Positions 6,279 to 12,402 of a stretch of 13,225 nt of DNA are shown here, piece by piece. The stretch's first letter is position 1. Every line of letters begins with the position of its first letter. The stretch comes from Patescibacteria group bacterium. Its GTDB lineage: Bacteria; Patescibacteriota; Minisyncoccia; Phycocordibacterales; Phycocordibacteraceae. The notes under the pieces are model-generated. The model did no database searches, was not told the origin of the DNA, and saw only the letters and a program-made list of their open reading frames with translations. The DNA lies in assembly GCA_018826405.1 (NCBI GenBank), contig JAHJZL010000040.1, positions 1 to 13,225 on the forward strand, in the 5' to 3' direction. Position numbers and translations under genes: made by a program.

Positions 6279-6890
6279 ATGTACACCTGTCCAATGCATC
6301 CAGAGGTGCGACAAGAAGGACCCGGTAAGTGTCCGAAATGCGGAATGGCACTCGTACTAGAGAGCGAAGTGCACAAGGAACCGAAGCTGATGGTGGACGA
6401 TCAGGGTCTCGGTCCGCTCACGTGGAAGAGCTATATGCCGCTCATCGTTATCTTTGCGCTCCTTACCGCGGGCGCACTCGCGGCCACGTGGAAGGACTTC
6501 GGCCTTGTGAACTTCGTGCAAGCATTCATGGCTGGGTTCTTCATTGTGTTCGCAGGCTTCAAGCTTATGGACTTGAAGGGGTTCGCGGAAGGGTATTCGA
6601 CCTACGATCTCCTTGCGAGTCGGTGGACGGGGTATGGCTACATCTATCCATTTATTGAGCTTGCATTCGGTCTCCTCATGCTTGCTGGATTCCACTCGGC
6701 AGGCCTTCTGTGGGTAGAACTCGCGGTGATGCTCTTCAGTGGTCTTGGTGTAGTCATTAAGCTCGCCAAAGGTGAAGAGTTTATGTGTGCATGCCTCGGA
6801 ACGTTCCTTAAGGTTCCGCTCACAAAGATCACCGTCTTAGAGGACTTCGGAATGGCCGCTCTCGCTGGGTTGCTTCTACTTCTCATTTAG
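6279..6890 (+). CDS. Heavy-metal-binding domain fused to MauE/DoxX-like membrane protein
   Basis: The protein has 203 residues. Residues 2-27 are a heavy-metal-binding (HMBD) zinc-ribbon-like module, 'YTCPMHPEV...KCPKCGMAL', with Cys4, His7, Cys18 and Cys21. The same module is seen at the N-termini of copper P-type ATPases and CusB-like adaptors. After a ~25-residue linker come four membrane helices (~52-70, ~78-97, ~121-137, ~142-162) and a final one at ~188-203. 'FMCACLG' (168-174) carries Cys170 and Cys172. The helical part resembles MauE/DoxX-like redox or metal-linked membrane proteins. It is the last gene of the operon, starting two bases after the previous stop. The fusion and context suggest metal delivery or redox handling in the membrane. 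Confidence 0.85.
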   Translation: MYTCPMHPEVRQEGPGKCPKCGMALVLESEVHKEPKLMVDDQGLGPLTWKSYMPLIVIFALLTAGALAATWKDFGLVNFVQAFMAGFFIVFAGFKLMDLKGFAEGYSTYDLLASRWTGYGYIYPFIELAFGLLMLAGFHSAGLLWVELAVMLFSGLGVVIKLAKGEEFMCACLGTFLKVPLTKITVLEDFGMAALAGLLLLLI

Positions 6891-6987
6891 CAGAGAGGTC
6901 GGGGATGAAGATATAGGTCTTGGCTGCCAGTGCCTTCCTAATCTCAGTTCCAACGGCGTGCACTAAGGCGCGCAACGTTAGAAACAA

Positions 6988-7017
6988 AGAAAGACCGCTC
7001 ATGTGAGCGGTCTTTCT
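6988..7017 (+). terminator. Intrinsic terminator closing the metal-handling operon
   Basis: A perfect 13-bp stem (AGAAAGACCGCTC with GAGCGGTCTTTCT) closes on an ATGT loop. It lies ~100 bases after the last stop. The intervening stretch 6891-6987 shows no gene. The A- and T-rich stem bases make it potentially bidirectional. Confidence 0.8.
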
Positions 7018-7052
7018 GGTTTAAATCAAAGTAGAACGTAGAGATTATGAAT

Positions 7053-7067
7053 TGTTATACTTAATCT
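7053..7067 (+). promoter_or_regulatory. Extended -10, leaderless promoter of the DUF924 gene
   Basis: TG (7053-7054) plus one base precedes TATACT (7056-7061), a consensus-like extended -10. It is followed by six bases and ATG 7068. The transcript should begin at or beside the start codon. Confidence 0.6.
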
Positions 7068-7616
7068 ATGAAGAACTCCGTCACTCCGCAGGAAATAATT
7101 CACTTTTGGTTTGTTGAGAATGGTAGCAAACAGTGGTTTCAAAAGGACGCCGAGTTCGATGAGTGTATACGTGCCAGATTCCTTAACGCCTATAATGACG
7201 CACTCCATGATAAGACGGCAGAGTGGAGGACTACTCCCGAAGGACGGCTTGCAGAGATACTCGTTCTCGACCAGTTCGCCCGGAATATGTTCCGGGGAAC
7301 TCCCCAAGCATTCAGCGGGGACCAGAAAGCGCTCGCCCTGGCGAAGGAAGCAATAAGCGCAGGTGACGATACGAAACTCGACTCTGTTCAAAGACAGTTC
7401 CTATATATGCCCTACATGCATAGCGAATCTCGGGAAGTGCACGAAGAGGCCGTGGCTCTCTTCGAAAAGCTCGGTAACCCACAGACCCTCGAATACGAAG
7501 TACTGCACAAGGAGATTATTGATCAGTTCGGACGCTATCCTCACCGTAACTCCATCTTAGGTCGGGAATCTACCCCGAAAGAGGAGGAGTTTCTCAAGAA
7601 CCACGAAGGATTCTAG
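7068..7616 (+). CDS. DUF924 family protein
   Basis: The protein has 182 residues, which is the full family length, and it is cytoplasmic with no signal peptide. Family hallmarks are 'IIHFWF' (10-15) and 'KQWFQKDAEFD' (21-31). Next is 'ILVLDQFARNMFRGTPQAF' (64-82), then 'FLYMPYMHSE' (111-120). 'DQFGRYPHRN' (152-161) and 'LGRESTPKEEEFL' (164-176) complete the set. The fold is all-helical and TPR-like. Its biochemical role is not established. It has its own promoter, sits alone between two terminators, and does not belong to the metal cassette upstream. It ends beside a sequence resembling the tRNA-Asp 3' end. Confidence 0.92.
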   Translation: MKNSVTPQEIIHFWFVENGSKQWFQKDAEFDECIRARFLNAYNDALHDKTAEWRTTPEGRLAEILVLDQFARNMFRGTPQAFSGDQKALALAKEAISAGDDTKLDSVQRQFLYMPYMHSESREVHEEAVALFEKLGNPQTLEYEVLHKEIIDQFGRYPHRNSILGRESTPKEEEFLKNHEGF

Positions 7617-7655
7617 TTCCAATAGCGTCCACGAGGTCGCGCAGATTACAAAACC
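7615..7655 (+). repeat. Imperfect copy of the tRNA-Asp 3' end and terminator start
   Basis: CGCGCAGATTACAAAACC at 7638-7655 matches 4843-4860, at the tRNA-Asp acceptor end and terminator, in 17 of 18 bases. Upstream, 7615-7632 aligns loosely, with gaps, to the T-loop/T-stem region of the tRNA (4825-4842), including AGTTC, AA and CGTC. It may be a tRNA remnant left by integration or duplication. Part of the match lies in a terminator stem and could be convergent. Confidence 0.4.
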
Positions 7656-7676
7656 CCCCCAGAAGGGCGGTTTTGT
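7648..7676 (+). terminator. Intrinsic terminator after the DUF924 gene
   Basis: ACAAAACC and CCC pair with GGG and GGTTTTGT around one C-C mismatch, closing on a CAGAA loop. The T-tract lies in the 3' arm, as in the terminator at 4852. Confidence 0.75.
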
Positions 7677-7747
7677 GTATTGAATGAGCGTAAGTAGGAA
7701 TCACCCCTATACAGGTGTCCCAGCTCTTGCTTTAAAGCGCGTGATAT

Positions 7748-7759
7748 CATAATCGCCAC
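7748..7759 (+). promoter_or_regulatory. Candidate leaderless -10 box of the MFS gene
   Basis: CATAAT (7748-7753) lies six bases before ATG 7760. A TTGCTT at 7727-7732 (15-base spacer) is a possible weak -35. Confidence 0.45.
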
Positions 7760-9040
7760 ATGATACATAGACGACGGTTCGGCAGTCCTCTCCCTAAGAA
7801 CCCAAGTGCTAAGGATGCGCGCTCATCAATCTACCTGGTCTGTTTCATGATGCTGTTCTGGACGCTTTCCGAAGGAATGGTGTCTTTCATCGTCCCGCTT
7901 CGCATAGCGGAAGCAGGATTCTCAGACACTATGCTCGGCATCATAATCGGAACGTCATCTATAGCAGGAGCATTATTTGATCTTGTGGCATGCCGAGTTT
8001 TTAAGAATACGTTCTATAAGAGGATATTCGGGCTGATGTTCATCCTGTGTCTCATCTTCCCTTTGATTTTAATGCAGGCAACAACGCTCGTAGCATTCGT
8101 CATAGGCATGGCAGTATGGGGTATCTATTGGGATCTTCGTAACATCGGGAATTTTGACTATATAGCTCGCACAACGGAGAAAGAGGGAAGTGTCCATGCC
8201 TTCGGATTGGTGCAGGTATTTCAGTCTATCGGCTGGATCCTCGGTCCCATACTTGTAGGCTTCTTGGCGGGAGAAGCGGTTGGCTGGGAACCATTCGCGG
8301 CAATATACATATTCCTGGGTCTCGGCATCGTGTTCTATGTTCTGCTTTGTCTCTGGAAAGGGAATAGCAAGCAGAAGCCGGAACTGGATGAGCTTGAGCC
8401 TTGTCGCAGAGGTAGCTGGTCAGAAGCGCGAATGATGGGGCTCCTCGCGTTCGCGCTGTTTCCCGCGCTTTTCGGTATCTTCTTCATTAATTTCGTTGAT
8501 TCGTTCTTCTGGAGTATTGGTCCGCTCTTCGCAGAAGAGCTAGGTCTCGGAGTCTTCGCTGGCCTCTTTATGACTGCGTGGTCACTGCCTGCCATACTGC
8601 TTGGTTGGCAAGCTGGGAAGGTCGCTCTTAAGTTTGGGAAGGAACGTGTCGCCTATGGAGCTCAGTTTCTAGCTGTGTTGTGTCTCATTCCTATCTTCCT
8701 AGTTTCTACTATCGGAATAGCAGTTATCGCACTCATATTCGTTGCTGCTTCCTTTACTGCGCTGGCGATACCAGCCTACCAGAGTATGTTTACGGACTAT
8801 ATTCAGGAACGTAAGGATCTTGCCAAAGAGATTGAGGGGCTTGAGGATTTGTATACGAATCTTGGATACGTATTCGGCCCCATGCTCGCTGGACTTAGTG
8901 CAGACCTACTTGGTTACGGGCAAACATTTAGTCTCCTAGGTATTGTGGTTGGAGTTGCTGCGGCTCTGCTGTATTGGGCTAACAAGAATAAGAAGCTCGC
9001 ATTCCACCAGAAAGCCCCTCCTCTCATATGCGATGTGTAG
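7760..9040 (+). CDS. MFS-type transporter
   Basis: The protein has 426 residues and about twelve membrane helices in two sets of six: ~24-46, 56-78, 88-106, 107-125, 150-170, 178-199, then 228-248, 262-282, 298-316, 320-343, 366-383 and 388-406. They are separated by a charged cytoplasmic loop at 200-223. 'DLVACRVFKNTFYKRIFG' after helix 2 is the degenerate MFS loop 2-3 motif. The second half has the matching 'GWQAGKVALKFGKERV' (282-297). This two-fold pattern supports the Major Facilitator Superfamily. The substrate cannot be told from sequence. A glycosidase/sugar kinase operon follows one gene downstream, so sugar or glycoside uptake is possible but speculative. The basic N-terminus (MIHRRRF) fits a cytoplasmic start. 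The -10 box six bases upstream supports it. Confidence 0.88.
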   Translation: MIHRRRFGSPLPKNPSAKDARSSIYLVCFMMLFWTLSEGMVSFIVPLRIAEAGFSDTMLGIIIGTSSIAGALFDLVACRVFKNTFYKRIFGLMFILCLIFPLILMQATTLVAFVIGMAVWGIYWDLRNIGNFDYIARTTEKEGSVHAFGLVQVFQSIGWILGPILVGFLAGEAVGWEPFAAIYIFLGLGIVFYVLLCLWKGNSKQKPELDELEPCRRGSWSEARMMGLLAFALFPALFGIFFINFVDSFFWSIGPLFAEELGLGVFAGLFMTAWSLPAILLGWQAGKVALKFGKERVAYGAQFLAVLCLIPIFLVSTIGIAVIALIFVAASFTALAIPAYQSMFTDYIQERKDLAKEIEGLEDLYTNLGYVFGPMLAGLSADLLGYGQTFSLLGIVVGVAAALLYWANKNKKLAFHQKAPPLICDV

Positions 9041-9113
9041 TTCCAACTGTGTACGCAGTGGGGCACAGTAAGTAATGATCAGATTCACTTACGCTAGGGA
9101 TTAAGAGATACTT

Positions 9114-9125
9114 TAAAATTAGATT
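9114..9125 (+). promoter_or_regulatory. Candidate leaderless -10 box before the small membrane protein
   Basis: TAAAAT (9114-9119) lies six bases before ATG 9126. GATACT at 9107-9112 is an alternative -10 giving a very short leader. Confidence 0.4.
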
Positions 9126-9455
9126 ATGAAAATCGCTCTAGGTATTCTCCTAAACTCACTTCCAATCTTATTGATGATAGGAATGATTCCTTATGTCCAG
9201 AACGATTATTTACTCACCCTACTTTTCGTTCTTGTAACTGCCCTCTACATATCAATACATAGAAAGAAACAGGACTTTCTAGCGTTTAGTGTGGGTCTTG
9301 TTGGCATGACCATCTCTGAGTATCTGTTTGTTAAGACAGGCGTTGAGACTTTTGAGAGAACCTCCTTGTTTGGAATTATGCCGCTTTGGCTCCCCGTACT
9401 CTGGGGATGCGGGTTTGTAGTTATTAAGCGTGTAGTAACACTGCTGAGTAGGTGA
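9126..9455 (+). CDS. Small four-helix membrane protein, unknown function
   Basis: The protein has 109 residues. Helices are visible at ~4-23, ~29-44, ~50-68 and ~83-106, with basic loops such as 'HRKKQD' (45-50). A notable C-terminal motif is 'TSLFGIMPLWLPVLWGCGFV' (79-98), ending in a basic IKR. The acidic TGVETFER precedes it. I do not recognise a named family. The dense 'MPLWLPVLWG' motif suggests a conserved, folded family instead of a random hydrophobic frame. It lies between the MFS transporter and the sugar operon on the same strand. Separate -10 boxes before it and after it suggest independent transcription. Confidence 0.7.
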   Translation: MKIALGILLNSLPILLMIGMIPYVQNDYLLTLLFVLVTALYISIHRKKQDFLAFSVGLVGMTISEYLFVKTGVETFERTSLFGIMPLWLPVLWGCGFVVIKRVVTLLSR

Positions 9456-9476
9456 GGATAGTGCTGCCAACGTGTT

Positions 9477-9491
9477 TGCTATTATGAATAC
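9477..9491 (+). promoter_or_regulatory. Extended -10, leaderless promoter of the sugar operon
   Basis: TG (9477-9478) plus one base precedes TATTAT (9480-9485). Six bases follow, then ATG 9492. The pattern matches the promoter before 7068. Confidence 0.55.
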
Positions 9492-10685
9492 ATGGAACTC
9501 CGTGAAGCCGCTCTTGCGCTCCTGCGCGCAAACCGCAGACATACTCTAGACGGACATCAGTACACGGTCCCTTCTCCGAGAACCTACCCGTATCAGTGGC
9601 TCTGGGACTCTTGTTTTCACGCCATTGTACTTGCTGAGCTTGAGCCTGAAGCAGCTAAAGCAGAGATTCGTTCGCTCCTCATGCGTCAGTTTGATGACGG
9701 AATGATTCCCCATATGGTTTTCTGGAATCCTCTCATAACGCGTCCATACAATATTGGGTGGGGAAAGAAGGGAACAAGTTCAATAACACAGCCACCTATG
9801 ATCGCGTACGCGGCATGGGAGATATACAAGAAGACAGGGGACGAGGCCTTCTTGCGAGAGATCTTTGAATCGCTCCATGCATTTCATAAACATTTAATTG
9901 AACATCGCGATCCAAGAGATAACCATCTCATTAGCATCATCAACCCTGACGAGTCAGGCGAGGACAATTCTCCGCGCTTTGACGAGCCTATGAAGCTCAA
10001 AGAGAATATTTCTTTCTTTGGACACATGTATGAACGATGGAAATTGGTTGCGGCAAATCGTGTATGCAATTTTGATGTTGAGATCTGCACCAGAAATCAC
10101 TTCTGGGTTAAAGACGTACCGTTCAACTCCATCCTTATCAAGAACTTGGAGATCTTTGCTCACATTGCTTCATTGCTTGGAGAAAAAGAAGCAGAGACAT
10201 ATTCGCTGCTGCATGCCCGGCTTATAAAAGAGGCAATGCGAGAGCACTTGCTTGAGGATGGTGTGTTTTGGTCTGGCACAGGAGAGGACCACGAGTTGCT
10301 TAAGGTTGATACCTGGGCGCATTTTGCACCGCTCTTCGCTGGTTTGTATACGCCCGAGGAGGCGAAGGCAGTTGTTGAAAAGCATTTTCACAATCCAGAC
10401 ACATTCCATTCTCCGTTTGGGATACGTACGGTTTCAAAGCAGGAGCCTTCCTATAGACCAAAAGGATTTTGGAGAGGGCCTATATGGTTCGCGCCGCAAT
10501 GGTTTATATACAAAGGACTTAAGTCATACGGTTTCCAGGAGGAAGCGGAATGGATGAGAGATACGACGCTCGCTCTCGTTACACGCAATGGTTTTAGAGA
10601 GTATTTCAATCCAGAGACCGGAAGAGGGTATGGTGCGAAGAAGTTTACCTGGGGCACCCTAGTATTAGATATGATGGATATATGA
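9492..10685 (+). CDS. GH63-like (alpha/alpha)6 glycosidase, cytoplasmic
   Basis: The protein has 397 residues and no signal peptide. It resembles the catalytic (alpha/alpha)6 barrel of GH63 and related trehalase/glucosidase-clan enzymes. It is close in size to stand-alone mannosylglycerate/glucosylglycerate hydrolases. Visible motifs are 'YPYQWLWDSCFHA' (32-44), 'DDGMIPHMVFWNP' (68-80), 'SITQPPMIAYAAW' (97-109) and 'NPDESGEDNSPRFDEP' (151-166). In that last motif Asp158 aligns with the clan's catalytic acid. The C-terminus has 'FWRGPIWFAPQWFIYKGL' (326-343) and 'REYFNPETGRGYGAKKFTWG' (369-388), where Glu370 is the candidate base. Substrate could be a compatible solute such as glucosyl- or mannosylglycerate, or another alpha-glycoside. 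Its stop overlaps the isomerase start by four bases (ATGA). Together with the kinase gene this suggests intracellular release of a hexose that is then phosphorylated and isomerised. Confidence 0.85.
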   Translation: MELREAALALLRANRRHTLDGHQYTVPSPRTYPYQWLWDSCFHAIVLAELEPEAAKAEIRSLLMRQFDDGMIPHMVFWNPLITRPYNIGWGKKGTSSITQPPMIAYAAWEIYKKTGDEAFLREIFESLHAFHKHLIEHRDPRDNHLISIINPDESGEDNSPRFDEPMKLKENISFFGHMYERWKLVAANRVCNFDVEICTRNHFWVKDVPFNSILIKNLEIFAHIASLLGEKEAETYSLLHARLIKEAMREHLLEDGVFWSGTGEDHELLKVDTWAHFAPLFAGLYTPEEAKAVVEKHFHNPDTFHSPFGIRTVSKQEPSYRPKGFWRGPIWFAPQWFIYKGLKSYGFQEEAEWMRDTTLALVTRNGFREYFNPETGRGYGAKKFTWGTLVLDMMDI

Positions 10686-11614
10686 GTACACACATTCTCA
10701 AAGAGCAGAGCGCATTTGAGCCACAACTAATAGGAAGTCTTTCTACTGCCTCTTCCTTTGTCTGTGGAGGTATGGGAGGGTCTGCGCTTCATGCACGCGT
10801 CCTGCGCCCGCTGCTTCCTGAAAAGCAGATCACCGTTCACGCAGACTACGGGCTGCCTCAAAGCAGTTCTCCAGACGCGCTCTACATAGCAACGTCCTAC
10901 TCAGGAGAAACAGAGGAAACCCTTTCTTTCTTTAGAGAGGCATGTGCGCGTGGCTATGCTACAGCTGTTATCGCCTCAGGAGGAACCCTTCTGAACGAAG
11001 CAAAAGACAAAGGGATTCCATACATTGAAATTCCAACAGGAAGACAGCCAAGAGATTCCTTCCTTGTCTTAGTTAAAGCTCTCCTTTACATTCTTGGCGA
11101 AGAAAGAAGTATGGAGGAATGGAGCGCACACGCAGCCGTAGAGGACGAAGTCCATGAACAAGCAAGCGCTCTCGCAGATTCTTTAGAGAATCGCATTCCT
11201 CTTGTATACACTTCTGTTCAGAACGAAGCACTTGGATACATCGCAAAAATAACTCTTAACGAGACAGCAAAAGTACCCGCCTTCTCAAATGTATTTCCTG
11301 AATTGAATCATAACGAAATACAGGGACTCGACCCGCTTGGGAAGACTGCGCCACTATCGGACTCTCTTGCTGTTGTCTTGATTACAGACACGGAAGACTT
11401 TGAGGGAGTACAAAAGCGCATGCGCGCACTTGAGAAGATCCTTACCGACAGGAGTCTGCGCGTTGTGTCTATAGAGTTGCCCAAGGGAAGTTCGGAGGGC
11501 AAGGTGCTCTGGGCCTGGATGCTTGTGCGGGAAACTGCGCACATCCTTGCTGATCGGTATGGAGTTGAGGCTGATCCAACACCGCTTATTGATGACTTTA
11601 AAAAACTGCTATGA
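10682..11614 (+). CDS. Bifunctional phosphoglucose/phosphomannose isomerase
   Basis: The protein has 310 residues with two SIS folds. It interconverts glucose-6-P or mannose-6-P with fructose-6-P in the cytoplasm. The short size and motifs match the archaeal-type PGI/PMI instead of classical Pgi. These are 'VCGGMGGSA' (27-35), 'SYSGETEETL' (72-81), 'PTGRQPRDSF' (118-127), 'TLNETAKVPAFSN' (191-203) and 'PELNHNEIQG' (206-215). The C-terminus 'DPTPLIDDFKKLL' is intact. It overlaps the glycosidase before it and the ROK kinase after it by an ATGA each, so all three are translationally coupled. The linkage points to G6P or M6P made by the kinase as its in vivo substrate. Confidence 0.92.
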   Translation: MSTHILKEQSAFEPQLIGSLSTASSFVCGGMGGSALHARVLRPLLPEKQITVHADYGLPQSSSPDALYIATSYSGETEETLSFFREACARGYATAVIASGGTLLNEAKDKGIPYIEIPTGRQPRDSFLVLVKALLYILGEERSMEEWSAHAAVEDEVHEQASALADSLENRIPLVYTSVQNEALGYIAKITLNETAKVPAFSNVFPELNHNEIQGLDPLGKTAPLSDSLAVVLITDTEDFEGVQKRMRALEKILTDRSLRVVSIELPKGSSEGKVLWAWMLVRETAHILADRYGVEADPTPLIDDFKKLL

Positions 11615-12402
11615 GCATACTCGCCCTTGATATAGGAGGAACAAACATGCGCCTTGCGCTTGGCGAAGGAGACGCATTGTCACACATTGAGACACAATCA
11701 ACACCAAAGAATCCTCAAGAAGCAGTATCTGCAATTAGTGCATACATACAGAAACATGACGCACAGATAGAAAGTGTTGTGGGGGGAGTTGCGGGGGCAA
11801 TTAACAATGGAGTAGTACATCGCTCGCCCAACTTGCCAGGATGGAAGGGGCTTTCGTTTGGAGACTTGCTTTCAGAGGCCTTGGCTGTGCCAGCAGCACT
11901 TTATAACGATGCGGATCTGGGGGGTCTCGGAGAAGCAGTATATGGAGCTGGCAAAGACTATGTGCTTGTTGGGTACATGGCTATAGGAACAGGGGTTGGG
12001 GGAACGCTTGTACACAATAAGAGAATCATTTCTTCTCTAGAAGGACTTGAGCCAGGAAAGCAGATACTCGAGCACGCAAGCGGAAGGACACTTGAAGACT
12101 TTGTAAGCGGAGCGGGAATTAAAAGAGAGACTGGAAAAGAGTCTGCGGAAGCAGGAAGAGTGTTCTATGGAGAGCGTACAAAGATTCTTGCAGCAGGGAT
12201 ATACAACAGTGTTCGGCACTGGTCTCCAGAGATTTTTGTTTTGGCCGGGTCTCTTATGAACGAAGAGACTGCGTTCAGGATTGCGGACGTGAACGATGCG
12301 CTTGCAAATATTGCCAGGGACGTACCTATGCCTCGTATAGTGCACGGTACGCTCGACGACACTGCTGGCCTCTACGGAGCACTAGCAACGCTTAAAACGT
12401 AA
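11611..12402 (+). CDS. ROK-family sugar kinase lacking the zinc-cysteine motif
   Basis: The protein has 263 residues and an ASKHA fold. It has the phosphate loop 'LDIGGTNMRLALGEG' (6-20), 'GGVAGAINNG' (58-67), the catalytic Asp100 in 'YNDADLGGLGE' and 'AIGTGVGGTLV' (124-134). 'FVLAGSLM' (209-216) and 'TAGLYGAL' (251-258) form the adenosine side. It would phosphorylate glucose, mannose or a related hexose with ATP. ROK proteins normally carry CxCGxxGCxE, which binds zinc. At that place this protein reads 'ILEHASGRTLEDFVSG' (152-167), with no cysteines. The following 'xxxSGxGI' is kept, so the loop is rebuilt, not lost. There is no DNA-binding domain, so it is a kinase, not a repressor. The ATGA overlap with the isomerase makes it the third gene of the operon. 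Confidence 0.88.
   Translation: MSILALDIGGTNMRLALGEGDALSHIETQSTPKNPQEAVSAISAYIQKHDAQIESVVGGVAGAINNGVVHRSPNLPGWKGLSFGDLLSEALAVPAALYNDADLGGLGEAVYGAGKDYVLVGYMAIGTGVGGTLVHNKRIISSLEGLEPGKQILEHASGRTLEDFVSGAGIKRETGKESAEAGRVFYGERTKILAAGIYNSVRHWSPEIFVLAGSLMNEETAFRIADVNDALANIARDVPMPRIVHGTLDDTAGLYGALATLKT

Noticed and set aside
4846..7655. Complete integrative element at tRNA-Asp
   Set aside because: No integrase, transposase or excisionase gene is present between the repeats, so only a remnant or duplication can be suggested.
9041..9125. Terminator after the MFS gene
   Set aside because: Only weak pairing around 9046-9058 and no T-tract follows.
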